Positions 45,610 to 56,649 of a DNA stretch of 64,000 nucleotides are shown here, piece after piece; position 1 is the first letter of the stretch; every line of letters begins with the position of its first letter. The translations under genes and the position numbers were made by a program. The DNA comes from Charina bottae (Eukaryota; Chordata; Lepidosauria; Squamata; Charinaidae). Location: the NCBI GenBank assembly GCA_023362775.1, contig JALMGJ010000005.1, positions 62,997,463 to 63,061,462 on the forward strand, read 5' to 3'. The notes under the pieces are model-generated. The model did no database searches. It was not told the DNA's origin and saw nothing but the letters and a program-made list of their open reading frames with translations.

Positions 45610-47284
45610 TGTATTGAAGGTAAATTCCAGGCAAAAATGGGTAAGATCAAAAACAAAGATGACAAGGACTTAACAGAAGCAGAAGAGATCAAGAAAACGT
45701 GGCAAGAATATACGGAAGATCTGTATAGGAAGGATAATAATATCGGGGATAGCTTTGATGGTGTGGTCAGTGAGTTAGAGCCAGACATCCTGAAGAGTGA
45801 GGTTGAATGGGCCTTAAGAAGCATTGCTAATAACAAGGCAGCAGGAGATGACGGTATCCCAGATGAACTGTTTAAAATCTTGCAAGATGATGCTGTCAAG
45901 GTGATGCATGCCATATCCCAGCAAATTTGGAAAACGGAAGAACAGCCATCAGATTGGAAAAAATCAGTTTATATCCGCATACCAAAAAAGGGAAACACTA
46001 AAGAATCTTCAAACTATCGAACAGTGGCACTTATTTACATGCCAGTAAGGTAATGCTCAAGATATTGCAAGGTAGACTCCAGCAATTCATGGAGCAAGAA
46101 TTCCCAGAAGTACAAGCTGGGTTTAGAAAAGGCAGAGGAACTAGAGACCAAATTGCCAATATCTGCTGGATAATGGAGAAAGCCAGGGAGTTTCAGAAAA
46201 ACATCTATTTCTGTTTTATTGACTATTCTAAAGCCTTTGACTGTGTGGATCATAACAAATTGTGGCAAGTTCTTGGTGGTATGGGGATACCAAGTCATCT
46301 TGTCTGCCTCCTAAGGAATCTGTATAACGACCAAGTAGCAACGGTAAGAACAGAGCACGGAACAACGGACTGGTTTAAGATTGGGAAAGGAGTACGGCAG
46401 GGTTGTATACTCTCACCCTACCTATTCAACCTGTACGCAGAACACATCATGCGACATGCTGGGCTTGATGAATCCAAGGCTGGAGTTAAAATCGCTGGAA
46501 GAAACATTAACAATCTCAGATATGCAGATGATACCACTTTGATGGTTGAGAGCGAGGAGGAGCTGAGGAGCCTTATGACGAAGGTGAAAGAAGAAAGTGC
46601 AAAAGCTGGGTTGCAGTTAAACCTCAAAAGAACCAAGATTATGGCAACCAGCTTGATTGATAACTGGCAAATAGAGGGAGAAAACATGGAGGCAGTGACA
46701 GACTTTGTATTTCTAGGCTCAAAGATTACTGCAGACACTGACTGCAGCCAGGAAATCAGAAGACATCTACTTCTTGGGAGGAGAGCAATGACAAATCTTG
46801 ATAAAATAGTTAAGAGCAGAGATATCACACTGACAACAAAGGTCTGCGTAGTTAAAGCAATGGTATTCCCCATAGTAACCTATGCCTGCGAGAGCTGGAC
46901 CATAAGGAAGGCTGAGCGAAGGAAGATAGATGCTTTTGAACTGTGGTGTTGGAGGAAAATTCTGAGAGTGCCTTGGATTGCAAGATCCAACAAGTCCATA
47001 CGCCAGGAAATAAAGCCAGGCTGCTCACTTGAGGGAATGATATTAAAGGTAAAACTGAAGTACTTTGGCCACATAATGAGAAGACAGGATACCCTGGAGA
47101 AGATGCTGATGCTATGGAACGTGGAAGGCAAAAGGAAGAGGGGCTGACCAAGGACAAGATGGATGATATTCTGGAGGTGACGGACTCGACCGTGGGGGAG
47201 CTGGGGGTGGCGATGGCCAACAGGAAGCTCTGGCATGGGCTGGTCCATGAAGTCATGAAGAGTTGGAAGTGACTGAATGAATAA
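45610..47284 (+). mobile_element. Bov-B (RTE) LINE, 5'-truncated, nearly intact reverse transcriptase
   Basis: Covers the linker, reverse transcriptase and C-terminal region of a Bov-B retrotransposon, ending at the 3' UTR (GGTCCATGAAGTCATGAAGA, ...GTGACTGAATGAATAAA). The apurinic-type endonuclease region is missing. This is the longest mobile-element coding remnant in the window; details are under the coding relic entry. It directly follows a Penelope-like end at 45500-45592. Confidence 0.92.
45637..47147 (+). pseudogene. Bov-B reverse transcriptase relic
   Basis: Frame 1 (45637-46053, 138 codons) covers the region before the catalytic core (KKTWQEYTEDLYRKDN, SIANNKAAGDDGIPDELFKI, SDWKKSVYIRIPKKGN). 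A one-base deletion just before 46053 shifts the frame. Frame 2 (46053-47147, 364 codons) is uninterrupted through motif A (FCFIDYSKAFDCVDHNK), motif B (GKGVRQGCILSPYLFNLY) and motif C YADD at 46521-46532, then the thumb (AMVFPIVTYACESWT, IDAFELWCWRKILRVPW). All three catalytic Asp positions are present. It stops early in KRKRG, where the usual GRPRARWMDD follows; a stop and a 4-bp loss break the C-terminus. Two small lesions over about 1.5 kb suggest a relatively recent insertion. Not a host gene. Confidence 0.93.
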
Positions 47285-47787
47285 ACAACGAATTGAAGGC
47301 ATGGGTAACTTAAATATTTGTGAACCTGGTTCTTTATTGCAGTTATGTTTTCTTTAATTCTTTTATGCTGTTGGCACTCTGTTTGTCCTATGTAGTTCTG
47401 GTTGCAATCCTGGAAGTTAATTTTGTATGAAATGTTAGTCCTGTCTTGCATCATGTAATGTGACTGTGCAGCTTATGCTTCACTTTGGAATGCCATGTTT
47501 GTTCCTGAAACCCAAATAGCCATAGAAAACCTGACTGAAGAATCTGCACCAAATTTTTTCCTTTCTGTCAGGCAATAGGGAATAAGAGCCACTGGTACTG
47601 GGGCTGTAGCAGGGAAGAGGATGTGAGACATAACTAGCAGAGGAGGACCTTTCTTTCCTTTCTTCTTTCCTTGCCATGCCAACTGAAGACTGCATGGTCC
47701 TGGAGCATTCCTTGCACAAACTGTTGACTATTTCTAGATTCTGAGAAGAATAATGATGGGCAAAAAGACATGGGAGGGATTATAGAA
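47285..47787. other. Intergenic, nothing recognised
   Basis: No element recognised. Confidence 0.4.
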
Positions 47788-48077
47788 ACTCATGGAGGAT
47801 CTTGACATTTCAATTAAGATAAAGAATGGTCCACCTGCTGGTCATTGCTTTTATGATGGATGGATGCGAGACATGGATTTTGCACAGAGCAAGAGGAAAA
47901 GGATGAGTTCCCTTGAACTACGGTACTGGAGGAAGCTTCTTTGTATTCCTGAGAAAGCCAAAAGGACCAACCATTAAGTACTAGGGGAAATGAAGCCCAA
48001 ATGCTGATTGGAAGGAAGGATTCTAAGACAAAAACTATCATATTTTGAACACATCATGGAGACTGATGCATCTAAGG

Positions 48078-48117
48078 AAGAAAGAGAAGGAGAAGGAGAA
48101 GGAGAAGGAGAAGGAGA
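48078..48117. repeat. Microsatellite (GAAGGA)n
   Basis: Purine hexamer repeats at the left edge of the nested LINE. Confidence 0.85.
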
Positions 48118-48134
48118 GGCAGTGGCAGTGGTAA

Positions 48135-48678
48135 TACCCAGCTACCAGTACTAAATGACGTAGCCTGCTTGGAGCGAAACAGGCTGAGATCGAGACATCC
48201 AGCCATTTATACTGCTAAAGCTCTTCTAGAAGATGATTTCAATATCCACAACACTTGGAAACAACATTGGCTAGGAAATTGCCCTCCACAGTGCTAAAGC
48301 TTGCCCTGCATCTTGGAAAAACCACCTGGATTTGACCAGCCCCATGCGATAAGGACAACCTTGAACCAAATTCACATGGGTCATGGTAGATGTGCAGATG
48401 CCCTTTATAAATGGGGCAAAACAACATCATCAAATTGTGACTGTGGGGCCGAAAAACAAACTATCCAACATATAGTGACAGAGTGTCAAAACCGAGCCTA
48501 CAATGGAGACTTTGCTGATTTCCTGGCTGCGACAACTGAAGCAAAAAACTATATTTGTAACCTAGACATATGTTTGTAATTTTCCTGTCTATATTTTATA
48601 TTTTATATTTCATATTTATTATGCTCTATGTTTTTTATTGTAACGCGATGTGAATGTGCCATACAATAAATAATAAAT
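48135..48678 (+). mobile_element. Nested non-LTR retrotransposon C-terminus (clade unresolved)
   Basis: Reads LERNRLRSRHPAIYTAKALL, then DDFNIHNTWKQHW and, in the 48301-48579 frame, RTTLNQIHMGHGRCADALYK, WG, CDCGAEKQTIQHIVTECQNR and NYICNLDICL. The CDCG...H(I)VxEC block is a zinc-binding C-terminal motif that I have seen at the end of several animal LINE polyproteins; I cannot fix the clade. The 3' UTR ends TGTGCCATACAATAAATAAT then AATAATGG. It interrupts the RTE-like copy 47788-48816. Confidence 0.75.
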
Positions 48679-48816
48679 AATGGCAAGATGGAGTACTGAA
48701 AACTATAGGAATGTGCCTGTTAGAATTGCATCATGTGGCAAGAGACAGGACAGCTTGGAGAGCTTTTATCCATAGAGTCAACAGCAGTCAGCTACAACTC
48801 AACAGAACATAATGAT

Positions 48817-50882
48817 AATGCCATCTTACATTTAGCGTCACGTCAACCAGCTGCCTGAAGGTGACGTTCTCTTTATGTTTGTTAGCTCCCAAAGGTTTAT
48901 GTTTGTTTAATCCCTTTGCATGTTGCTTTGCTTGAAAAAAAGACCTGTTCTATCTTTATGGGTTTCATGTCTAGGAAGATGTTGTATCCACTGGCTATTC
49001 AGATTTTCTGGGACAAGGTATTATTATGAATACTTTGCCATATTGTTGTGTTTTACTGTCTGAAACCATTCTTTTCCAGGAACCTGATGTTTGTCCCAGT
49101 AGATCTTACATGGCTGTTGACATTCCAGATTGTTATTTTCTCATCTCTTGCATTCTTCTCTATTATACTGTATTTCTCTTTGTGTGCATTCAGTTGTCCT
49201 TGAAACTTATGTTGGCCTTTTTCAGCCTATTTCAAACTTTTTGCTCATTTATTCATACTTAGTGTAAGTTGGCACAACATGCATCTCCTAGCCTATGCTG
49301 CTTAAATTGATAACTGCAGGAATCATTTGCAGTTTGCTGTTCATATTTAGTGAATATTTAGCATATTCTAGCAAAGATAGCAGCACCATGACACTATGCT
49401 TCCTATGGTGGACAAAATTGTAGTTGTAGAAGAATATATTTATTAGAAATTACTTGTATATATAACACATTATTTTCACATGACTAAAAGGAGATTAAGT
49501 TTCTTTACTGCAATTAGCTTCTCCCCTTCCTATAAAGAGAGTTGAAAATACAAGGGAATAATTTGGGATCCAGGAATAAGAAGATTGGGCAATGGAGGAC
49601 AGGATGCAGTTACTAATTATTTAAATCACATAATTATTTAAAATTATGATCCTGCCTTTCAGGATCTTAAATATTGTTGCACAAACCATATACATATTGT
49701 AGAAGTATTCTTTCTTCTGCAGTATCTCCTTTTTATTTGCAGTATGCCAAAAGAAACCCATAATGAGGTTAAACTAAAGTCAATTATACTGAGCTAAAAT
49801 AATCAAGTAAAGTAATAAATCCATCACACTAGCTAAAAATGGAGATTTCACCTGCAATCCTGACTTCTTTGTCACCTACTCATATCCGCTCTGCCGCCTT
49901 TGACAATAAAAAGCTGTTTCAACTGTGTTTTTAAATATGTGAGAACATCATAAAAAAAACAGGCATATAAATACAGAAGCAGAGGTGTGAGAGAAGAAAC
50001 GAGTGCCCATTCAGTGAATGACTGAGTAGCTGGCCTACTGAACAGAATCCAGCACAAATATCCTTTGATTAAGAAAGAGTAATAAAAATGTTCAATTCTC
50101 TACCCTAGTGTTCTGTTGTCCATCAAACTGCAGAACACGCTGCATAGGGAAAATGACTCAATATTTATTCAGTGGCTCTTTTTTCATAATCTCCATTAAT
50201 TTTCCCACCCACTTTGTTTACATTTCAGTCAAATAAAAAGAATAAAGCTGCATATTTTCCTATTTAGAAGAAAAATAATTGTACTGGTGCTTAAAAGCTT
50301 TCGTTCTGCATGCCTGGAATTGCCCGTTAGCTGTCTGCTGACAAGGACATCTTCTGAATACATCTTCCTTTTTCACAGTGAATTGAATTTTAACCACCTG
50401 CGAATTATAATTCTAAAGGCTCTGAATCAGAGTGCTTCATCCTCTGAAGTGTTCAGAACATTACACAAAATATACATTGTTCTGCCCACAACCACAAAGA
50501 GGATTCATTCCTTGCATCCTTATTTCTGGCTGGTAATTGGAATCTGGGGGAGGGGTGAACATGAGTCATATATAAGCATTCGTTTTTTGGTGGTTTTATG
50601 AGAAGTTTTCAGCTTTCAGATTAGTTCAGAAGATCTCGGACCATCTCGGAGTGAATTCCCCAGTGTCAAGGCAGGAAAAAAATATTCTATCAGGAGTCCC
50701 CAAGGAAATAAAGACAACATACGACTCCAAAAGCTTAGCTGTTGCTGTTAAGAATTCTGTTTAGCATGATATAAGCTGATTTTAAAAGGGCAGAGATTAT
50801 GGCTACATAAGCTTGCTGAAACCCCTTGTAGAACTCTTTCTTGCTTGTCTGGGGTACTGTATATCCAGACAAGCAACAAAGC
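48817..50882. other. Intergenic, nothing recognised
   Basis: About 2 kb without a recognised element. Frames at 49026-49262 and 50287-50601 show no family resemblance. Confidence 0.4.
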
Positions 50883-51230
50883 AAAACAACTTGATTTGTG
50901 GAGTCCTTGGTGCTCTCTGAGCCTTGTTGTTTTCTTGCAGATGTTTCATTGCCAGGATAGGCAACATCTTCAGTGCAAAAAGGGAGTGGGACTTGCTCTC
51001 TGTTTATATACCCTGGCTTGTCCTGCCTGTGTTGGTGGGGGTGTTGTACTCTCCTTGGTAGTTCCTTGATTGGGCTGTTGTTTGCTGCTTGGTTGATTGA
51101 CTGAGTTAATAGTTCCTTGATTAGGGTATATTGTGCTGTTTGATTGCTCCTCTGGTGCTAATCTTGGTGTTAATCTTTGCTTGATTTGATTTGTTTGTTC
51201 CAAGGTCAAGCAGATGAATGACTGAGCCAG
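50883..51230 (-). mobile_element. Penelope-like terminal region with hammerhead-like core
   Basis: On the minus strand: a CAATCAAGGAACTA-containing, internally repetitive leader, GTATATAAACAGAGAGC, then CTGAAGA (complement of 50967-50973), a stem TTGCC/GGCAA extended by G-T pairs around a 6-nt loop, GAAAC (complement of 50943-50947), and GGCTCAGAGAGCACCAAGGA. The CTGANGA-stem-GAAA order repeats the logic of the other Penelope-like family at 2523 with unrelated stem sequence. The TATATAAA box may be promoter-like. Confidence 0.6.
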
Positions 51231-51554
51231 GAGGATTCCCCTTCTTGCCTTACTCATATGCACATACATGCATGCATGCATAAACAAGCACAAGTTATAA
51301 AATATTGGTGAAGGAAACAACAGAAAGGAAACTGTTGCTACTAAGAATACTTTCTCACAGTCTCATTAAAGTACCTTCCTCCAAATCTTGAGGTAGGAGA
51401 AAAGTATGCTAGCATTTGTAACACTGCCCTTGGTGCTGTGTCTTTTTAATGGTATATGGCAGAGCTTTCCAAACTGTGTGTCGCGACACAAAAGTGTGTC
51501 GCCACACACAGTCTGGTGTGTCGCCACACAACCTGGAAGTGCTGATCATCATGT

Positions 51555-51606
51555 TACCATATTCCTGGCTTCTTCCTGGCTTCAGGAAGAAGCCAGGAAT
51601 ATGGTA
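51555..51606. repeat. Perfect 24-bp inverted repeat, 4-nt loop
   Basis: 51555-51578 is the exact complement of 51583-51606, with loop GCTT. It forms the left side of the foreign block inside the hAT MITE. Confidence 0.95.
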
Positions 51607-51651
51607 TGATATATGTGATTTGGAGTCAAAATTAAATGTGACCTTCCTCAT
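51584..51651 (+). repeat. 68-bp direct duplicate, first copy (inside MITE)
   Basis: Matches 52238-52305 in 65 of 68 positions with no gap. It starts AGGAAGAAGCCAGGAATATG and ends CCTTCCTCAT. Confidence 0.95.
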
Positions 51652-51836
51652 CAGCGCTTCCGGGTTTTCCTGCGGCGACACACCAACGGCGGCACGCAAA
51701 AACCGAAAGTGGCAGCAGTGCTTCCGGGTTTTTGCACGCTGCCGCAACAGCAGCACTTCCTGGTTTTCCCACGGCGACACACCAACGGCGGTTGGTGTGT
51801 CGCCGCTGGAAAACTTTGGAAAGCCCTGGTATATGG

Positions 51837-52237
51837 GAATGACCTTGGGAGACGTGGCCCAGAGGCACTGCCTAGGGAATGGTCAGATAAGAGGCAGCAT
51901 AGTCCACAGCTGGATAGTGGGCAGGGCAAGAGGCTCAGAAGAGACCCTCCCTAATTTCTCGGGGTGGAAAAGAGACAGGGGAAGAATTGTACTTTCAGAC
52001 TTGCAAGATTCTGTTAATGTAGCCTATACAATAAAGTAAAATTAGCTCATCTGGTCATGTTTCCTATCTGGTCCATCTGGTAAGGCTGACTGTCCTATTC
52101 TGTCTCAGTAATTATGGTAGGGATTGGTGTTGTCCTTACATATTTACTGCAGACAATTAAGAAGCGTGACTAGTTGATTCTTTTGGCTTTGTTTTCCCTC
52201 CAGGTGGCAGGAGAAACATTCACCAGCACTGGAACTG
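51837..52237. other. Intergenic, nothing recognised
   Basis: Separates the MITE from the second copy of the 68-bp duplicate. Confidence 0.4.
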
Positions 52238-52305
52238 AGGAAGAAGCCAGGAATATGGTATGATATAAGAGATTTGGAGTCAAAATTAAATGTGCCCTTC
52301 CTCAT
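52238..52305 (+). repeat. 68-bp direct duplicate, second copy (outside MITE)
   Basis: Partner of 51584-51651; the likely donor, because here it sits in sequence with no transposon ends. Confidence 0.9.
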
Positions 52306-54029
52306 TTGTATAGAAGACACGATCTGGGAATTCTTTCTGGCCATCATTTTCCATTTCTGAATTTCTCCCTTACTGCTGCTTTCTACCTATGAGAAGTTCT
52401 GTCCTGATGATGTTTAGGTGTTCCACAAAACATGGAGGATACCTAGGGATGGGTTAGTTGATCAGGCAACAGAAAGCACACATCTCTCCCACACACCCCA
52501 ACTGTTCCTTTTAGTTATATTTCTCGTAAGCTGAATGGTGAAGGGTTTGGACTAGGGTTGGAATATGCTTGTAACAACACTGCTTTGCAAAACTGCTACT
52601 CAAGCACTACATTCCTCCCGTAGTCAAACCTTTCTTCTCTTGCTCATTCTTTCATTTTGATTTGATGCTCTCCCTAAGTGAGATGAAATGCACCAAGACA
52701 ACTCAGAAAATTTGGTTTCGACGCCTGCTCAACAAGCATAGCAAACAGGCTTCCATAACAAAAGGCTCAGGGCACTTGCCCAGTCGGCTTGCCCAGCTCA
52801 GGTGAGGAGAAGTTGGCAAGGCTGCTATGTTCTTACTTCACATGGCTTGGGCTTGCCTGCTACGGCTGGCCCCACCTTCCCTGCCTTTTTTTTTACCGTG
52901 GACACCCATACCCAGAGTTTAGCCTCAATGTCATGGATTTCTGAGTGACCTCAGCTGTGAAGATCCTTGGGTAAGGTCATGCTACAAGCTGGATGGTCAG
53001 CAAAGGCCTTCTTAGCCTGAGGGGAGGTAGGGGAAGGAGCTCCCTTGCTCTCTCTGAAGGATGGAACTGCCTCCTCCATCACAACCACTGACCACCCCCA
53101 TGTTATTTTTGAATTCTTTTAAAACAGGGAACTGTTCTCCATCCAGAAGAGCGATAAGCCGATATTTAAACACAGCTTGCAAAGGGCTTGATAGGCATCA
53201 CATATTTCTCCTGCTTCATCACACCCTCCCCCCTCACAGGGCTTGGTGGTGCGGCTGACTTTCCCTGGCCTCCTCCTAATTAAAGACCTGGTGGGGAAAG
53301 AGCTGGCTCACACCACCTGCTTCTTTACCACTCCATCCACAGGCTGGAAAGAGAAGTAACTAACTTCAAGATGGCTTTTTAACTCTTCAACTTCTGAATC
53401 CACACATTCGCTCTATGGGATTGGAGATATGGCAGATACTGGAGGGGAGTCCTGCTTGAAAGAATCAGACTTTCTATTACCCAAAGCAATGCAATGGCTA
53501 GTGTCCAGGGACAAGAAGGGAGGGGACATGCTGGCAGCAGCCTAAAGTGGTCAATAGCAGTTGGGAGGAGCCCAGCCCTTGACTACATCATCACCAACAC
53601 TGTGAATGATGTATCATAGATCATTCATATGACAAGACTTGTGTCGGGAGAAGGAAAGCCTTCTTTTTCAACTCAGCTGAAGATGAGTTCAGGTTGCCTC
53701 CCTGATGGGCTGGAAATGAGATGAAGGCCACATTGTCAAAATATATCACTGAAAAGTGGTTACCTGGGCAATCTGGGGTCACAGTTTGCGGGACATGAAA
53801 ATGACAGCTAAGAAACAAGGGAAGATTTATTAGGTATACCTGAAAAGTAAGACTATATCCCCCCACCTTTTAATTTACCTTTAAAACTGTGAACTTATTA
53901 CAGATTTGCTATAATGAGTCAGATGTGTGATTTCTGTCTATCTTGGCAGGGATCTTTCTTTTGTATAAATATGAGTAATGGTTAAATGGCATATCTTGGT
54001 TCACAGTAACAATTTCTAGGGCAGAAATG
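52306..54029. other. Intergenic, nothing recognised
   Basis: Somewhat GC-richer around 52780-53350. No coding or repeat signature recognised. Confidence 0.4.
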
Positions 54030-54165
54030 GGTGGGGCTACCAAAACCAAGGTCCAGATATCCAGGTGACCCCTAGATGGCAGCAAAATATGGAGAAAAGT
54101 CTGCCTTTTTGCTGCCAACTGATGTTTGCCCACATTTTTGCAGACCAGATCTGTCAGCTATACAA
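54030..54165. mobile_element. Palindromic MITE
   Basis: GGGGCTACCAAAACCAAGG, CCAGATATCCAGGTGACC, hairpin AGATGGCAGCAAAA against CTTTTTGCTGCCAA (about 54075-54118), then CACATTTTTGCAGACCAGAT and CTGTCAGCTATA. Same order as 13050-13180. Confidence 0.6.
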
Positions 54166-56649
54166 GCAGTATTTTGACACAAAACAAAAGCATGATAATT
54201 TGAAATTCAGTGTGGTTTTAAGTTAATTCTGGTTCAAGCTATAAGGCTATCTGTACTCCTGGATCTGCCCCATGCAACCAAGGCAAGCTGGAGGGAGGAG
54301 AGGATGCAGCAGTGATTACCCTTAGCTGATATTTCCTGCCACCACTAGGGTTACCTTACAGTAAATGTGGCCATCCCTCAGCCAAGGTTATAGTAACAAG
54401 GCCAAAAGAAGTACTCTGACTTCCTCTTTCTGCTGCTTGAAGAACATATACGCACCTTAAGTTCAGTGTCTAATTGTCAATCTGGAGAGGCCTAGATCTT
54501 CTGAGGCACATTATCAGATTACAACCTTGCCCCCAAGACACAAATTGGGATCAAAAATTATCTGTTTCAAATAATATTTGCAGTTTATTAAGAGCATACA
54601 ACAGCAAAGGAAAACATGAATGGGTATTAGGATTAAAGAAAAGGATTAGAATTCCTCAAAGAGGAAACATGAACATAGGAACAATAGGTAAAATCATCTA
54701 AAATGGGAATTAGGGATAAGAGAAAAGCTAGTTTTGAAGGAAACTGGACAAGGCTCAGACTGAGCACATGCAAATAAAAATCAGACCCTCGCATCGCTTT
54801 CTAGTTACTCATTGCACATAGAGTCTCTATGGTTTAATTTCTTCCTTATTTCATCCCTAGGAGAGCTTAGATTAAAATAGCAAGTGAAACCACAAAAACA
54901 AAGCCTAAAGAGAAACAAAAACCAAACACCTTTAACAACTGCCAGAAAAGTGTTCCTGAGGTGGTGAAATATGGGCCCCATAAAAAGGACTTCCAGGGTA
55001 GATGGGTAGCCCATGAAAATGCTGTCTCTCAAGGGAAAGGTTATTCAGAGAAGCAGGACAGCCTCCAAAGAGGATCACAATAAGTAGGAAGGTTTATGCT
55101 TTTTCAAACACCTTGATCACAGAAAAGAAGTGGAAAACCATAGATAGAGGAAGATAACATTATCATTTTAGAGGACCAAAACCACAGTGGTTGGGAAAAA
55201 TGAGGAAAATAAGTAGTGCCATGATATATACAAGTATGGAATCCAATTTTTCCAAATTATTTTGTGCATTTTGTAAGTAGGATGAGGGATTTTTTATTTT
55301 TTAAAATAGGCAGTAAGTCTATTTTAGGGTTTGCAGTACATATGTTGTGCGTTTTATACCTGAAAATAGTGGGAATCTATGTTGATAATGCTCAGCAATA
55401 GTGATCAGAGGCCTCCTAGATACTGTAAAAAAAAAGTGACTTGGGGTTTGCTGCCTCCCATCATAGACCACTCAGGATCAGCACCAGGAATTGCACCTGG
55501 GAACAGTTTGAGAGCTACAGTCAGTTGCTAGCTCAAAACTAGAGGCAACTGCAGGGTGTGTGTTTTTAAAAGGTCAAGATAGCACCTATGACCGTGTGAG
55601 TAAAGCCCACGCTTTTTTACATACAACGTACATGGAAAATGAGTAGGGCTTCAATCACACAGTGATGGCTGCCATTTTGACTTTTTTGATCCCTCTCCTG
55701 TGGATGTCCCTGCTAATAACCGTTGTTCCAACAGCAGCTAGTTGTAAAAGGGAAAAGCTTGGATTAATTGGCTACATCTCATGTCACTGGTCAATATGGA
55801 GAGCAGGTGTCAGTGCTGTTTTCTGATACTAAATTTATAAAGACGTTAGGCCAATAATTAGCTTGACACAATTATCTGAAGCACTGCTGTATAACAACAG
55901 ACTGCATATAAAATGAGAATTGGGAACCATAAACATGTTTGAAGAAGATGCTTTTCATGCACAGTTGGCCACTTTAAAAGTTTAATAACATTAGCTATTT
56001 AGTTATTTACATACCATATGTGTTTAACTCACGTTTCTAAAAGAAATGTGAAACATTTATTTAGTATTCAGTTAAATGAGCAAAATTAAATTTCTGAGCC
56101 TCTCTTGTGTACCCACCCAACATATAACAGAATCTCCTTACCAAATGCAGTTTTCTGACATATAGATATGGATAACAATATAGATTTGCAGTTAAAGTAT
56201 AATTTTCTTGAGAATTAAGTTCAAAAATGTGTACACGAACCCTCCCTCCCCCAACCTTACATTTGTCTTAACAATGATCTGGATATATTGTGATTTAAAA
56301 ACTAGAGTTCAGTTCTAAGGATTTAGCCACTACCATTAAAATCAGTACATTTTTATCAATAGGGTATTATTTAAACAGCTCAATCAAATGCCAAGGGATC
56401 TCTTATATCAACACAATACCAATGTGATCCCATATAATCCTAGCAAAAATGTGAACTGCACAATGATCCCGCAAGAAAAAATAAATAACAGAGCAACACT
56501 GACAGTGTCCCACAGCTTCCATGTTGGATTCCATTACAGTCCATATGAACGAATACCAATGGCTACAAATGTTCAAGCTTCCAATATGTCTTCATCATAC
56601 CAGATGATTAAAATCCAGGGGAAATAAAAGAGCTAGTGGAGAAATATGC
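54166..56649. other. Intergenic, nothing recognised
   Basis: About 2.5 kb; no element identified. Confidence 0.4.

Larger units (their letters stand above)
47788..48816 (+). mobile_element. RTE-like LINE C-terminal remnant, split by another LINE
   Basis: The left part encodes RMSSLELRYWRKLLCIPEKA then KRTNH, and after a stop GEMKPKC-type and LSYFEHIMET-type sequence, the same C-terminal blocks as Bov-B (FELWCWRKILRVPW, YFGHIMR) but clearly divergent. The right part (about 48680-48816), TGGCAAGATGGAGTACTGAA ... AGTCAACAGCAGTCAGCTAC, looks like the family's 3' end. Between them are a (GAAGGA)n tract and a nested LINE. Confidence 0.65.
51460..51828 (+). mobile_element. hAT-type MITE (CAGRGCTTTCCAAA family) with target duplication
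   Basis: Bounded by perfect 8-bp repeats GTATATGG (51452-51459 and 51829-51836). Left end CAGAGCTTTCCAAACTGTGT, right end AACTTTGGAAAGCCCTG. Subterminal GTGTCGC/GCGACAC repeats are abundant (near 51480-51525 and 51770-51805), the sort of array hAT transposases bind. A foreign block at about 51545-51651 carries a fold-back and a copy of nearby sequence. A second family member, opposite in orientation, is at 63641-63891. Confidence 0.93.

Noticed and set aside
46418..46873. Minus-strand frame of 151 codons, and the 200-codon frame at 46852-47454
   Set aside because: Antisense shadows of the Bov-B coding strand.
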